A stretch of 64,000 nucleotides of DNA, taken from contig NZ_FTOM01000003.1 in assembly GCF_900156695.1 (NCBI RefSeq), forward strand, positions 242,761 through 306,760, read 5' to 3'. Shown here piece after piece: positions 27,157 to 36,168 of this stretch (position 1 is its first letter; the number at the start of each line of letters is the position of its first letter). The notes below the pieces were generated by a model. The model was not told where the DNA came from. It did no database searches and worked only from the letters and a program-made list of their open reading frames with translations. The translations under genes were made by a program, and so were the position numbers. The DNA is from Phaeovulum vinaykumarii. Its GTDB lineage: Bacteria; Pseudomonadota; Alphaproteobacteria; Rhodobacterales; Rhodobacteraceae.

Positions 27157-28827
27157 ATGTCCCTTGATCTTCCTGCTTCCGCTTCCGCTGCCCCCGCCCC
27201 GCAGGCCGATGCGTTCGACGCCGCCTTCCTGGCCGAACGCGCGGCCGAATTCCGCGACCAGGTTGCCCGCCGCCTGTCGGGCAGCCTGACCGAAGAGGAA
27301 TTCCGCCCGCTGCGCCTGATGAACGGGCTCTATCTGCAACTGCACGCCTACATGCTGCGCGTGGCGATCCCCTATGGCACGCTGTCGGCGGCGCAGATGC
27401 GCGCCCTGGCCGAGGTGGCCGAACGCTGGGACCGGGGCTATGGCCATTTCACCACCCGCCAGAACGTGCAGTTCAACTGGATCGCACTGGCCGATGCGCC
27501 CGACATCCTCGACCATCTGGCCGGGGCGGGGCTGCATGCGATCCAGACCTCGGGCAATTGCATCCGCAACGTGACCACCGACGCGCTGGCGGGCGCGGCC
27601 GCCGACGAGATCGCCGATCCGCGCCCCTATGCCGAGCTGATCCGGCAATGGTCGACCGATCACCCCGAATATCTGTTCCTGCCGCGCAAGTTCAAGATTG
27701 CCATCTCGGGGGCCGAGACCGACCGCGCCGTGACCCGCGCCCATGATCTGGGCCTGCATCTGCGCCGCGAGGGCGATGCGATCGGCTTTCGCGTGATCGT
27801 CGGGGGGGGGCTGGGGCGCACGCCCCGTCTGGGCAGCGTGATCCGCGACTTCCTGCCCGAAGCCGATCTGCTGCCCTATCTCGAGGCGGTGCTCTCGGCC
27901 TATAACCTGGCCGGGCGGCGCGACAACAAATACAAGGCGCGCATCAAGATCACCCTGGCCGAGATGGGCGAGACCGCCTTCCGCGAAATGGTCGAGACCG
28001 AATTCGCCCGCATCCGGCCGGGCTTTCCCCCCGTCGATCCGGCCCATTTCGCCGCCATCAAGGCGCGCTTTCCCGCACCGCCTGCGCCGCGCGCGCCCGT
28101 GCCCCTGCCCCCGGCGCTGGCCGATTTCGCGCGCAACCTCGCGCCGCACAAGGTGGCGGGCCATGTCGCGGTGACGGTCTCGCTCAAGCCCCACGGGCTG
28201 CCGCCGGGCGACGCGACCGCGGCGCAGATGCGCGCGCTGGCCGATCTGGCCGAACGCTATTCGCGCGGCGAGATCCGCATCAGCCACGACCAGAACGTGG
28301 TCCTGCCCCATGTCGCCCAGATCGACCTGCCGGCGCTGCATGCCGGGCTGGTGGCGGCGGGGCTGGCCACCGGCAACGTGGGCCTTCTGTCCGACATCAT
28401 CGCCTGCCCCGGCCTTGATTATTGCGCGCTGGCCACGGCGCGCTCGATCCCCGTGGCGCAGGCCATCGCCACCCATTTCCGCGATCTCGGGCTCGAGGCG
28501 GAAATCGGCGAATTGCGTCTCAAGATCTCGGGCTGCATCAATGCCTGCGCGCATCACCACCTGGGCCATATCGGGATCCTGGGGCTCGATCGTGCGGGCG
28601 TCGAAAGCTATCAGGTCACGCTGGGGGGGGATGCGGGCGACGCTGCCGCGCTGGGCGAGATCGCGGGCCCCGGCTTCACCTCCGAGGCGCTGATCCCCGC
28701 GCTGGAGCGGCTGTTGCGCGCCTATCTGGCCGAGCGCGCGCCGGGCGAGCGGTTCATCGACACGTTGCGCCGGCAGGGCCCCGACCGCTTCCGCGCCGCG
28801 CTCTATGCCGGGGGCGACGATGCCTGA
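27157..28827 (+). CDS. cysI: Sulfite (nitrite/sulfite) reductase hemoprotein
   Basis: Reduces sulfite to sulfide using a coupled siroheme-[4Fe-4S] centre. 556 residues with two ferredoxin-like half domains: FTTRQNVQFNWIAL, SGNCIRNVTTDALAG and FLPRKFKIAISG in the first half; ISHDQNVVLPHV in the second. The cluster cysteines are in CPGLDYC (C-x5-C) and SGCINACAHHHLG (C-x3-C). No flavoprotein CysJ gene is nearby, so electrons probably come from ferredoxin. Its stop overlaps cysH by 8 bp. Confidence 0.95.
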   Translation: MSLDLPASASAAPAPQADAFDAAFLAERAAEFRDQVARRLSGSLTEEEFRPLRLMNGLYLQLHAYMLRVAIPYGTLSAAQMRALAEVAERWDRGYGHFTTRQNVQFNWIALADAPDILDHLAGAGLHAIQTSGNCIRNVTTDALAGAAADEIADPRPYAELIRQWSTDHPEYLFLPRKFKIAISGAETDRAVTRAHDLGLHLRREGDAIGFRVIVGGGLGRTPRLGSVIRDFLPEADLLPYLEAVLSAYNLAGRRDNKYKARIKITLAEMGETAFREMVETEFARIRPGFPPVDPAHFAAIKARFPAPPAPRAPVPLPPALADFARNLAPHKVAGHVAVTVSLKPHGLPPGDATAAQMRALADLAERYSRGEIRISHDQNVVLPHVAQIDLPALHAGLVAAGLATGNVGLLSDIIACPGLDYCALATARSIPVAQAIATHFRDLGLEAEIGELRLKISGCINACAHHHLGHIGILGLDRAGVESYQVTLGGDAGDAAALGEIAGPGFTSEALIPALERLLRAYLAERAPGERFIDTLRRQGPDRFRAALYAGGDDA

Positions 28828-29629
28828 AGCGATCGACGACCGCGTGCGCGCGCTCAACGACCGCTACCGCCATCACGCGGCGGTGGCGGTGGTCGAACAT
28901 GCGCTGCGCGACCCGCAGGTGGGACAGGTGGCGCTGGTGTCGTCCTTCGGGGCGGAATCGGTCGTGCTGCTGCACATGGTGTCGGTGCTGGCGCCGCAGA
29001 CGCCGGTCCTGTTCATCGACACAGCACTTCTGTTTCCCGAGACGCTGGACTATCAGCGCGAACTGGCACGGACGCTGGATCTGCGCGATCTGCGCGTGAT
29101 CCGGGCCGCCGATCTGGCGCGCCACGATCCGGGCGATCAGCTCCACCGGACCGACCCCGACGCCTGTTGCGCGCTGCGCAAGACCGCCCCTCTCGAGGCC
29201 GCGCTTGCGGGGTTCTCGGCCTGGATCACCGGGCGCAAGCGCTATCAGGGCAGCACCCGCGCCGCCCTCGACTTCTTCGAGGTCGAGACGCCCACGCGGA
29301 TGAAGATCAACCCGCTGGCGCATTGGGGCCGCGCCGATATCGAGGACTACATGGTCGAGAACCGCCTGCCCCGGCACCCGCTGGTGGCGCGCGGCTACCC
29401 TTCGATCGGCTGCGCGCCCTGCACCTCGCCGGTGCGGGCGGGCGAAGACCCCCGCGCCGGGCGCTGGCGCGGGCAGGACAAGACCGAATGCGGCATTCAT
29501 TTCGTCAACGGGCGCATGGTGCGCGGCCCGGTCGCCCCGGCAGCCGAGCCCGAGCCCGCGCCCACGCCCGCCGACGGCCCGGAGAAGCGCCCCGAAGACA
29601 GCACCCCGCGCAGGGAGAGAGTGGCATGA
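28820..29629 (+). CDS. cysH: Adenylyl-sulfate (APS) reductase, CysH family
   Basis: Reduces APS to sulfite and AMP. 269 residues. The four cluster cysteines of the [4Fe-4S] APS-reductase type are present as CCALRK and GCAPC, and the catalytic C-terminal Cys is in KTECGIHF. This means the enzyme uses APS, not PAPS. Other motifs: SSFGAESVVLLHM, FIDTALLFPETLDY, AWITGRKRYQGSTR. A disordered Pro/Glu-rich tail follows the catalytic Cys. The start overlaps the end of cysI and the stop overlaps DUF934. Confidence 0.95.
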   Translation: MPEAIDDRVRALNDRYRHHAAVAVVEHALRDPQVGQVALVSSFGAESVVLLHMVSVLAPQTPVLFIDTALLFPETLDYQRELARTLDLRDLRVIRAADLARHDPGDQLHRTDPDACCALRKTAPLEAALAGFSAWITGRKRYQGSTRAALDFFEVETPTRMKINPLAHWGRADIEDYMVENRLPRHPLVARGYPSIGCAPCTSPVRAGEDPRAGRWRGQDKTECGIHFVNGRMVRGPVAPAAEPEPAPTPADGPEKRPEDSTPRRERVA

Positions 29630-30015
29630 ACGAAAATGTGATCGTGCGCGACGACGGCTTTCACGCCGATGACTGGACCGGCGCCATGTTCGAGATCGAC
29701 CCCGCGGCCGAGATCGACCTGGACGCCGCGCTGGCTGCGCCGCTGGTGCGGGTGGCCTTTGCCGCGATGACCGACGGGCGCGGCTTCACCATCGCGCGGC
29801 GCCTGCGTGCGGCCGGATTCACGGGGCGTTTGCGGGCGCTTGGGCCGCTGGTGTCGGACCAGTATCGCCACGCCCGCAAGACCGGCTTCGACGAGATCGA
29901 GATCCCGCCGGCGCTGGCCGCCCGCCAGCCCGAGGCCGAATGGCTGCGGGCCGCGGCGCGGTCACGTCGGGACCATCGGTCGCTGATCCACGGGCTGGAT
30001 GCGACACGGAAATGA
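29626..30015 (+). CDS. DUF934 protein of the sulfate-assimilation operon
   Basis: 129-residue DUF934 family protein (MNENVIVRDDGFHADDW... VRVAFAAMTDGRGFTIARRLRAAGFTGRLRALGPLVSDQYRHARKTGFDEIEI). The family is regularly encoded next to cysH/cysI in proteobacteria; its biochemical role is not established. GGGAGAGAG precedes the ATG, which also overlaps the cysH stop. Confidence 0.88.
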   Translation: MNENVIVRDDGFHADDWTGAMFEIDPAAEIDLDAALAAPLVRVAFAAMTDGRGFTIARRLRAAGFTGRLRALGPLVSDQYRHARKTGFDEIEIPPALAARQPEAEWLRAAARSRRDHRSLIHGLDATRK

Positions 30016-30079
30016 CTTTTCCCGCAGGACGTTTCGGCCTAAAAGGCGCCGATATCTCTGAAACGGCAGGACGTAAGAC

Positions 30080-30898
30080 GTGAACGACGTGTCCCAGACC
30101 CCCGCCGCCGCCGGCAAGATCCTTCCGGACGCGCAGACCGTGACCTTCGTCAAGCACTGGACGGACACGCTGTTCTCGTTCCGGGTGACGCGGCCGCGCT
30201 CGCTGCGCTTCCGCTCGGGCGAATTCGTGATGATCGGGCTGCTCGACGACAACGGCAAGCCGATCCAGCGCGCCTATTCGATCGCCTCGCCCGCCTGGGA
30301 CGAGGAGCTGGAATTCTATTCGATCAAGGTGCAGGACGGCCCGCTGACCTCGCGGCTCCAGCATATCCAGGTGGGCGAGCAGATCATCCTGCGGCCCAAG
30401 CCCGTGGGCACGCTGGTCCATGACGCGCTGCTGCCCGGCAAGCGGATCTGGTTCCTGGCCACCGGCACCGGCATCGCGCCCTTTGCCAGCCTGATGCGCG
30501 AGCCCGAGACCTATGAGAAATACGACCAGGTCATCATGATGCACACCTGCCGCCAGGTGGGCGAACTGGAATACGGCCGCCAGCTGGTGGAAAGCCTCAA
30601 GGACGACCCGCTGATCGGCGAGATGGTGGAGGGCAAGCTGCTCTATTATCCCACCACCACGCGCGAAGACTTCCATCACATGGGACGGATCACCGACAAC
30701 CTGTCCTCGGGCAAGGTCTTCACCGATCTCGGCCTCGATCCGATGTGCGCCGAGAACGACCGCGCCATGGTCTGCGGGTCGCTGGCCTTCAACAAGGACG
30801 TGATGGCGGTTCTGGAAAGCTTCGGCCTGCGCGAGGGCGCCAATTCCGAACCCCGCGAATATGTGGTGGAAAAGGCCTTCGTGGGCGACGGCGTCTGA
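30080..30898 (+). CDS. fpr: Ferredoxin--NADP+ reductase
   Basis: Flavoenzyme moving electrons between NADPH and ferredoxin/flavodoxin. 272 residues from a GTG start. FAD site RAYSIASPAWDEELEFYSIKV; NADP site WFLATGTGIAPFASLMREP and MVCGSLAFNKDVMAVLESFG; the C-terminus EYVVEKAFVGDGV is of the bacterial subclass I Fpr type. It is 64 bp after DUF934 in the same direction and could supply reduced ferredoxin to the sulfite reductase; in Rhodobacter, Fpr is also linked to oxidative stress. A strong terminator follows. Confidence 0.95.
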   Translation: MNDVSQTPAAAGKILPDAQTVTFVKHWTDTLFSFRVTRPRSLRFRSGEFVMIGLLDDNGKPIQRAYSIASPAWDEELEFYSIKVQDGPLTSRLQHIQVGEQIILRPKPVGTLVHDALLPGKRIWFLATGTGIAPFASLMREPETYEKYDQVIMMHTCRQVGELEYGRQLVESLKDDPLIGEMVEGKLLYYPTTTREDFHHMGRITDNLSSGKVFTDLGLDPMCAENDRAMVCGSLAFNKDVMAVLESFGLREGANSEPREYVVEKAFVGDGV

Positions 30899-30923
30899 GC
30901 CGACCTGCCCCCCGACGATCCCG

Positions 30924-30953
30924 AAACGCCGCCCCCAGGGGGGCGGCGTTTTC
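30924..30953. terminator. Bidirectional Rho-independent terminator after fpr
   Basis: Perfect 12-bp stem AAACGCCGCCCC/GGGGCGGCGTTT with a CAGG loop, T-rich on both strands (GTTTTC on plus, GTTTC on minus). It serves fpr and probably the convergent cytochrome gene ending at 30995. Confidence 0.85.
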
Positions 30954-30994
30954 ATGTGCGGCCCGCCCCCCCAAGGGAAGGGAGGCCGCGCGGT

Positions 30995-31348
30995 TCAGTC
31001 GTCGGGCGGGAAATTGCGCGCCAGATAGCCAACGATTTCCTCGAGCACGGCCGGGCGGCGTTCGAGGTCGGTCATCTCGACGACGAAATCGCGCCAGTCG
31101 GGGGCGGTGAAGCCCTCGGATTGCACGATATTGTCCAGCCGATGGCAGCGGGTGCATTCGATCTTGACCCGTGCATAGCCCGCGTCGCGGGGGATCTTGG
31201 CCGCCCAGGCGGGGGCCGCGCCCAGGACAATACTTCCCAGAACGGCGCCCCCCAGCAAGGCGCCCCCCAGAACACTGGTTCTCGGGACATTGGCCCACGG
31301 CGCCGCGGCCACCGCCCGCGCCGTCATCTGTCTGTCATGTTTGCGCAT
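30995..31348 (-). CDS. Small exported monoheme c-type cytochrome
   Basis: 117 residues: a signal peptide (hydrophobic VLGGALLGGAVLGSIVLGAAPAWAA) followed by a short mature domain with one heme c motif CTRCH (KIECTRCHRLDNIVQSEGF) and the helical WRDFVVEMTDL...LEEIVGYLARNFPPDD. The pattern matches small periplasmic cytochromes acting as electron acceptors. GGGGAGG precedes the ATG. The partner enzyme is not in the window. It lies downstream of aroB on the same strand, 17 bp away. Confidence 0.82.
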   Translation of the reverse strand: MRKHDRQMTARAVAAAPWANVPRTSVLGGALLGGAVLGSIVLGAAPAWAAKIPRDAGYARVKIECTRCHRLDNIVQSEGFTAPDWRDFVVEMTDLERRPAVLEEIVGYLARNFPPDD

Positions 31349-31364
31349 CCAGCCTCCCCGGCCT

Positions 31365-32474
31365 TCAACGCATGGAAAGCGCCTCGGCCAGAAGCGATTT
31401 CACCAATTGCGGATCGACCGCATCCGTCACGAAGGACGCCCCGATTCCGCGCGCAAGGATAAACCGCAAACGCCCGTCCTGCACCTTCTTGTCCTGCGCC
31501 ATAAGGTCCATCAGCCCTTCGGGGCCGGGCAGATCGCCGGGGATGTCGCGCAGATCGACCCGCATCCCCATGGCGCGCAGATGCGCCCGCACGCGCGAGG
31601 GGGCCTCTTGCGCACACAACCCCATCCGCGCCGACAACTCGAACGCCAGCGCGCAGCCGATCGCCACCCCTTCGCCGTGGAGCAGCCGGTCGGAATAGCC
31701 CGTCGCCGCCTCGAGCGCATGGCCGAAGGTATGGCCCAGATTGAGCAGCGCGCGGTCGCCCTGTTCGGTCTCGTCGCGCACCACGATGTCGGCCTTCATC
31801 TTCACCGAACGCGCCACCGCCTCGGCGCGCAGCGCCATGTCGCCGGCCGCCAGCGCCGGGCCGTTCACCTCGAGCCAGTCGAAGAATTCGGCACTGCCCA
31901 GCAGGCCATATTTGACCACCTCGCCATAGCCGGCCAGAAAGTCGCGCGGATCGAGCGTGCCCAGGATGCCGATATCGGCAAGCACCAGAGACGGCTGGTG
32001 AAAGGCGCCGATCAGGTTCTTGCCGTGGACCGAGTTGATCCCGGTCTTGCCGCCGACCGAGCTGTCCACCTGCGCCAGAAGCGTGGTCGGGATCTGCACG
32101 AAGCGCACGCCGCGGCGCAGGACGGCGGCGGCAAAGCCCGCCAGATCGCCGATCACGCCGCCGCCAAAGGCCACGACGATGCCGCCGCGCTCGACCTTCT
32201 GTTCCAGGAGCCAATCGACCGTGCGGGTGAATTGCGGCCAGCCCTTGGTGGCCTCGCCCGGCGGCAGGATCAGCGCCGGGGCCTCGATCTCGCCCAGACC
32301 TGCGCGCAGCGCGTCAAGATGGAGCGCGGCCACCCGTTCCTCGGTGACGATGGCCACGCGCGGACGGCGCAGCAGCGGCGCGATCTCGGCGCCGGCCCGC
32401 GCCAGCAGCCCGTCGCCGATGCGCACCTGATACGCGCGCGCCCCCAGATCCACGTTCACAGCCTGCATGCTCAT
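31365..32474 (-). CDS. aroB: 3-dehydroquinate synthase
   Basis: Second step of the shikimate pathway. 369 residues; NAD and active-site motifs PPGEATKGWPQ, VVAFGGGVIGDLAGFAAAVLRRGVRFVQIPTTLLAQVDSSVGGKTGIN, HGKNLIGAFHQP, YGEVVKYGLL, LNLGHTFGHALEAATGY and HGEGVAIGC. The ATG overlaps the aroK stop (ATGA), the standard aroK-aroB operon. Confidence 0.97.
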   Translation of the reverse strand: MSMQAVNVDLGARAYQVRIGDGLLARAGAEIAPLLRRPRVAIVTEERVAALHLDALRAGLGEIEAPALILPPGEATKGWPQFTRTVDWLLEQKVERGGIVVAFGGGVIGDLAGFAAAVLRRGVRFVQIPTTLLAQVDSSVGGKTGINSVHGKNLIGAFHQPSLVLADIGILGTLDPRDFLAGYGEVVKYGLLGSAEFFDWLEVNGPALAAGDMALRAEAVARSVKMKADIVVRDETEQGDRALLNLGHTFGHALEAATGYSDRLLHGEGVAIGCALAFELSARMGLCAQEAPSRVRAHLRAMGMRVDLRDIPGDLPGPEGLMDLMAQDKKVQDGRLRFILARGIGASFVTDAVDPQLVKSLLAEALSMR

Positions 32475-33082
32475 TCCCCTTCCGCGGCCAGAACGCCGCC
32501 CCGCGCCCGAAGCGCCTCGATCACCTTGAGGGCCATGCCCTCGATGCTCAGATCCGGCTCGGCCTCCACGATCACCTGCGCCAGCCCGTAGAGCGGTTCG
32601 CGCTGCGCCAGAAGCCCCGCCAGCGTGGCGCGTGGATCGGCGGTGCGCAGAAGCGGCCGCGTGGTCTTGTGGCGCACCCGGTTCCACAGGATCTCGAGAT
32701 CGGCCTTGAGCCAGACCGACACCCCCGACGCGGCAATCGTGGCGCGGTTGACCTCGGACAGGAAGGCCCCGCCCCCGGTCGAGATGACCGCCGGCCCCGC
32801 CGCCATCAGCCGCGCGATCACCTCGGTCTCGCGGGCGCGGAAGAAGGCCTCGCCGTCGCGGGCGAAGATCTCGGCGATGGTGGCATTGGCGGCGCGCTCG
32901 ATCTGCGCATCGGAATCGAGAAACGCGACCCCCAGCCGGCGCGACAGCTCGGCCCCGACCGCGGTCTTGCCCGCCCCCATCATCCCCACCAGAACGACGG
33001 GGCACAGAAGGCGCGGGCCGCCATGCCCCCCGGTGGCATCTGCGGCAGGGGCGGCGGGCGGCGGAGACGGCGGAAACGGCAT
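32471..33082 (-). CDS. aroK: Shikimate kinase
   Basis: Phosphorylates shikimate at C3. 203 residues from MPFPPSPP; the first 25 residues are Pro/Ala-rich and the start is not backed by a good ribosome site. Walker A VGMMGAGKTAVG, DSDAQIE, STGGGAFLSEVNR and RPLL are intact. Other in-frame starts lie upstream, so the N-terminus is uncertain. It is first in aroKB. Confidence 0.93.
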   Translation of the reverse strand: MPFPPSPPPAAPAADATGGHGGPRLLCPVVLVGMMGAGKTAVGAELSRRLGVAFLDSDAQIERAANATIAEIFARDGEAFFRARETEVIARLMAAGPAVISTGGGAFLSEVNRATIAASGVSVWLKADLEILWNRVRHKTTRPLLRTADPRATLAGLLAQREPLYGLAQVIVEAEPDLSIEGMALKVIEALRARGGVLAAEGE

Positions 33083-33241
33083 CGGGGCGGACAGCTTCGC
33101 AACAACAAGGGGAACGGGGCGGCACCGCCGGAACGGGGCCGAAACGAGCGGGTTTCCGGGGGCCGGCCCGCAGATGCGCAAGCCTTCGCCGCCGGAGCGA
33201 AATTTCGCCCTGAATGACGTGATCTCGCAAAAAAAGCCATA

Positions 33242-33247
33242 TATAAT
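33242..33247 (+). promoter_or_regulatory. Candidate -10 box in AT-rich gap between aroK and the xerD unit
   Basis: A perfect TATAAT stands in an unusually AT-rich stretch (33201-33260). The -35 is poor (GTGATC at 17 bp; TGACGT is farther off). The overlapping complement TATATA could serve aroK on the other strand. Confidence 0.35.
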
Positions 33248-33349
33248 CCGAGATATCAAAGGTTGCGCGGCGCTTTGACCACAGGCCCGCGGCGTGGTTT
33301 CGGTCATGAAGATATCGACAAGATCCGCAAAAGGGACGACGATCGAGGC

Positions 33350-33487
33350 ATGGGGCGAATTTTCAAGGCATTGATATATCTGGCAATCCTGGCGGCTCTG
33401 GGGCTGGTGGGCTTTGCCTATTTCGGGGATATGGCGCCGCGGCGCATCCCCGTGAGCGTTCCGGTGATGCTGAATGCGGGGGAATGA
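33350..33487 (+). CDS. 45-residue single-pass membrane protein
   Basis: MGRIFKALIYLAILAALGLVG... has one membrane helix (residues 5-24) and a short tail ending VSVPVMLNAGE. GAGG stands upstream of the ATG. It overlaps the start of the next gene by 14 bp, and the three genes here (this one, the exported protein, xerD) are tightly coupled, which argues for a real gene. Function unknown. Confidence 0.7.
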   Translation: MGRIFKALIYLAILAALGLVGFAYFGDMAPRRIPVSVPVMLNAGE

Positions 33488-35159
33488 CGGGGCGATCCTC
33501 CTCCTGTGCGGGCAACTGGCCTGGGCGGGCGCCGCCGGGGCCGAGACGGCGCCCGGCGCGCCCCTGTCCAGCATCGACTGGCTGTCGCAATCGCTCGAGG
33601 AACCGGCCGATGGGGCCCCGCGCCTGACCCCGGCCGCAGGGGCCGTCCGGCCTGGGGTGTCGGGATCGCATTCGGGCGCATCCGCTTCGGGTGCGGGCGG
33701 GACGGTGCGCACGCCCGATCCGGCGTTGACCGCCCCGGATCTGGCCGGGTTGCTGGCGGTCGACCCCATCGACATCACGCCCCTGGACGCCCCCGACCCC
33801 GAAACCGCGGGGCTTCTGGGGCTGACGCGCTCGGGGCTGCCCAAGGGGCTGTGGGGGGCCACGCCCGAGGGCGAACTGGCGCGCCTGGTGCGCCGCGAGG
33901 GCACGCAGATGCCGCCCGCGCTGCATCACCTGTTCGAGCGGCTGCTCCTGGCCGAGCTGGACCCGCCGCGCAACCGCGCCGGCAGCGCCGACCGGGCGCG
34001 GAATTCGCTGTTTCTGGCGCGCATCGACCGGCTGTTGGAGATGGGCGCGCTGGAGCCTGCCTATGCGCTTCTGATGACCGCCGGGACCGCCGATCCCGAG
34101 CGGCTCAAGCGGCTCTTCGACGTGGCGCTTCTGCTGGGCGAGGAGGAGCGCGCCTGTGACGCCCTGCGCGCCGCGCCCGGTGCGCAACCGGCGCTGGCGG
34201 CGCGGATCTTCTGTCTGGCGCGCGCGGGCGACTGGCCGGCGGCGGATCTGGCCTTCACCACCGGGCGTAACCTGGAACCGCTCGACCCGCTGACCGAAGA
34301 CCTTCTGGAGCGCTTCCTCGACCCCGAGATGGCCGACGGCGCCGCCGATCTGCCGCCGCCCGCGCGGGTGACGCCGCTGACGCTGCGCCTTTATGAGGCC
34401 ATCGGCCAGGCGCTGCCCACCGCCAATCTGCCGCTGGCCTTCGCGCAATCGGATCTGGGCGCGCAGGTCGGCTGGAAGGCCCGGCTCGAGGCGGCCGAAC
34501 GGCTGGCCCGCGCCGGCGCGATCGACCCCAACCAGCTGCTGGGCCTTTACACCGAACGCGCGGCCGCGGCCTCGGGCGGGGTGTGGGAGCGCGTCGCCGC
34601 GGTCTCGGCGCTCGATGCGGCGTTGGGGGCGCGCGATCCGGCACGGGTCTCGGCCGCCCTGCCCCGCGCGATCGCGGCCATGCGCAAGGCGGGCCTGGAA
34701 ACGCAGCTGGCGGGCTTTGCCGCCCGCGCGGTCTGGGATCTGGCGCCGCGACTGACGCCCCAGGCCCGCGCCGCGGCCTTCCGGCTGGGCCTTCTGTCCG
34801 AGGATTACGAGACCATCGCGCATGACCGCCGCCCCGTGGACGACGCCGAGCTGCTGCTCAAGGCGGTGGCGCAGGGCGGCACCGCGCGCGTTCCCGAAAC
34901 CGCGCGGCGCGGCGCGCTGGCTGAAGCCATCACCGCCGCTTTCGACACGCTGCCCCCGGTCGGGCCGCCCTATGCCGATCTGGTTGCCGGCGACCGTCTG
35001 GGCGAGGCGCTCCTGCTGGCCATCGAGGACATTGCCCGCGCCGCGCGCGGCGATACGCGCGATCTGACGCGCGGACTGGTGCTGTTGCGCAATGCCGGGC
35101 TCGAGACGGTGGCGCGGCGGGTCTCGCTCGAATTGCTGCTGGCCGAGGAGGCGACATGA
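33474..35159 (+). CDS. Large exported helical-repeat protein of unknown function
   Basis: 561 residues. A short hydrophobic N-terminus (AILLLCGQLAWAGAAGAE) looks like a signal peptide; a linker (about residues 25-110) rich in Pro, Ala and Gly follows. The rest is Ala/Leu-rich and helical, with TPR- or SEL1-like spacing (RIDRLLEMGALEPAYALLMTAG, RLFDVALLLGEEERACDALRAAPG, RIFCLARAGDWPAADLAF), but no standard motif is clear. The ATG lies inside the preceding small gene, and the stop overlaps xerD. This position upstream of xerD probably is conserved in relatives, which I cannot check here. Confidence 0.75.
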   Translation: MRGNDGAILLLCGQLAWAGAAGAETAPGAPLSSIDWLSQSLEEPADGAPRLTPAAGAVRPGVSGSHSGASASGAGGTVRTPDPALTAPDLAGLLAVDPIDITPLDAPDPETAGLLGLTRSGLPKGLWGATPEGELARLVRREGTQMPPALHHLFERLLLAELDPPRNRAGSADRARNSLFLARIDRLLEMGALEPAYALLMTAGTADPERLKRLFDVALLLGEEERACDALRAAPGAQPALAARIFCLARAGDWPAADLAFTTGRNLEPLDPLTEDLLERFLDPEMADGAADLPPPARVTPLTLRLYEAIGQALPTANLPLAFAQSDLGAQVGWKARLEAAERLARAGAIDPNQLLGLYTERAAAASGGVWERVAAVSALDAALGARDPARVSAALPRAIAAMRKAGLETQLAGFAARAVWDLAPRLTPQARAAAFRLGLLSEDYETIAHDRRPVDDAELLLKAVAQGGTARVPETARRGALAEAITAAFDTLPPVGPPYADLVAGDRLGEALLLAIEDIARAARGDTRDLTRGLVLLRNAGLETVARRVSLELLLAEEAT

Positions 35160-36097
35160 GCGCCACCCCCGATGCGCGCTGGATCTCGACCTTCCTTCAG
35201 GCCCAGAGCGCCGAACGCGGGGCCGCGCGCAACACGCTTCTGGGCTATGGCCGCGACCTGAACGACTTTGCCGGCTGGCTGGCGCATCGCGGTCTGGACA
35301 TGGCGGCGGCCGGGGCCGATCACATCCGCGACTATCTGATATCCTGCGAGGCCCAGGGCCTGGCCCAGAGCACCCGCGCCCGGCGCCTGTCCTCGATCCG
35401 CCAGCTCTACCGCTTTGCCTATGACGAGGGCTGGCGCACCGACAACCCCGCGCAGCGCCTCTCGGGGCCGGGGCGGCAGCGCGCCTTGCCGCGCACGCTG
35501 TCGCCGGCCGAGGTCGAGGCGCTGCTGGCCGCCGCGCGCGACACCGGCCGCACCGAGGCCGAGCGCGCCCGCACCACCTGCCTGATCGAGCTGCTCTATG
35601 CCACCGGGCTGCGCGTCAGCGAGCTGGTCGGCCTGCCCGTGGCCGCCGTGCGCGGTGATCCGGCCATGATCCTGGTGCGCGGCAAGGGCGGCAAGGAACG
35701 CATGGTGCCGCTGTCGGGGCCCGCGCGCACGGCGCTGGCCGAATGGCTGGCGCTGCGCGACGCCGCCGAGGAAGAGGCCCGTCTCGCCCGCCGCGCCCCC
35801 CCCTCGCGGTTCCTCTTTCCGTCCTCGGGCGTCGAGGGGCATCTGACGCGGCAGGGGTTTCACGCGCTCCTCAAGGACATCGCCGCCCGCGCCGGCATCC
35901 CCCCCGCCCGCGTCAGCCCGCATGTCCTGCGCCACGCCTTTGCCACGCATCTGCTGGAAGGCGGGGCCGACCTGCGCGCGATCCAGACGCTTCTGGGGCA
36001 TGCCGATCTCTCGACGACCGAGATCTATACCCATGTGCTGGAAGACCGCCTGCGCGCGCTGGTGCTGACCCACCATCCGCTGGCGCGCGAGGACTGA
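35156..36097 (+). CDS. xerD: Tyrosine recombinase XerD
   Basis: Site-specific recombinase resolving chromosome dimers at dif with XerC and FtsK. 313 residues: SAM-like N-terminal domain (ARNTLLGYGRDLNDFAGWLA... ARRLSSIRQLYRFAYDEGWRTDNPA) and catalytic domain with Arg in ATGLRVSELVGL, HVLRHAFATHLLEGGADLRAIQTLLGHADLSTTEIYTH containing His-x-x-Arg, the second His and the nucleophile Tyr. The gene is chromosomal and housekeeping in style, not a phage integrase. Confidence 0.93.
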   Translation: MSATPDARWISTFLQAQSAERGAARNTLLGYGRDLNDFAGWLAHRGLDMAAAGADHIRDYLISCEAQGLAQSTRARRLSSIRQLYRFAYDEGWRTDNPAQRLSGPGRQRALPRTLSPAEVEALLAAARDTGRTEAERARTTCLIELLYATGLRVSELVGLPVAAVRGDPAMILVRGKGGKERMVPLSGPARTALAEWLALRDAAEEEARLARRAPPSRFLFPSSGVEGHLTRQGFHALLKDIAARAGIPPARVSPHVLRHAFATHLLEGGADLRAIQTLLGHADLSTTEIYTHVLEDRLRALVLTHHPLARED

Positions 36098-36168
36098 CAC
36101 CCGCGCCTTGACCTTGCGCGGGGGGCCGCCCAGGCGGGGGCGGTCGGGACCGGGACAAGGAAGCCCCC

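Noticed and set aside
35156..36097. XerD-type gene as a phage integrase marking an island
   Set aside because: Length, motifs and coupling to housekeeping-like genes fit chromosomal XerD; no att repeats nearby.
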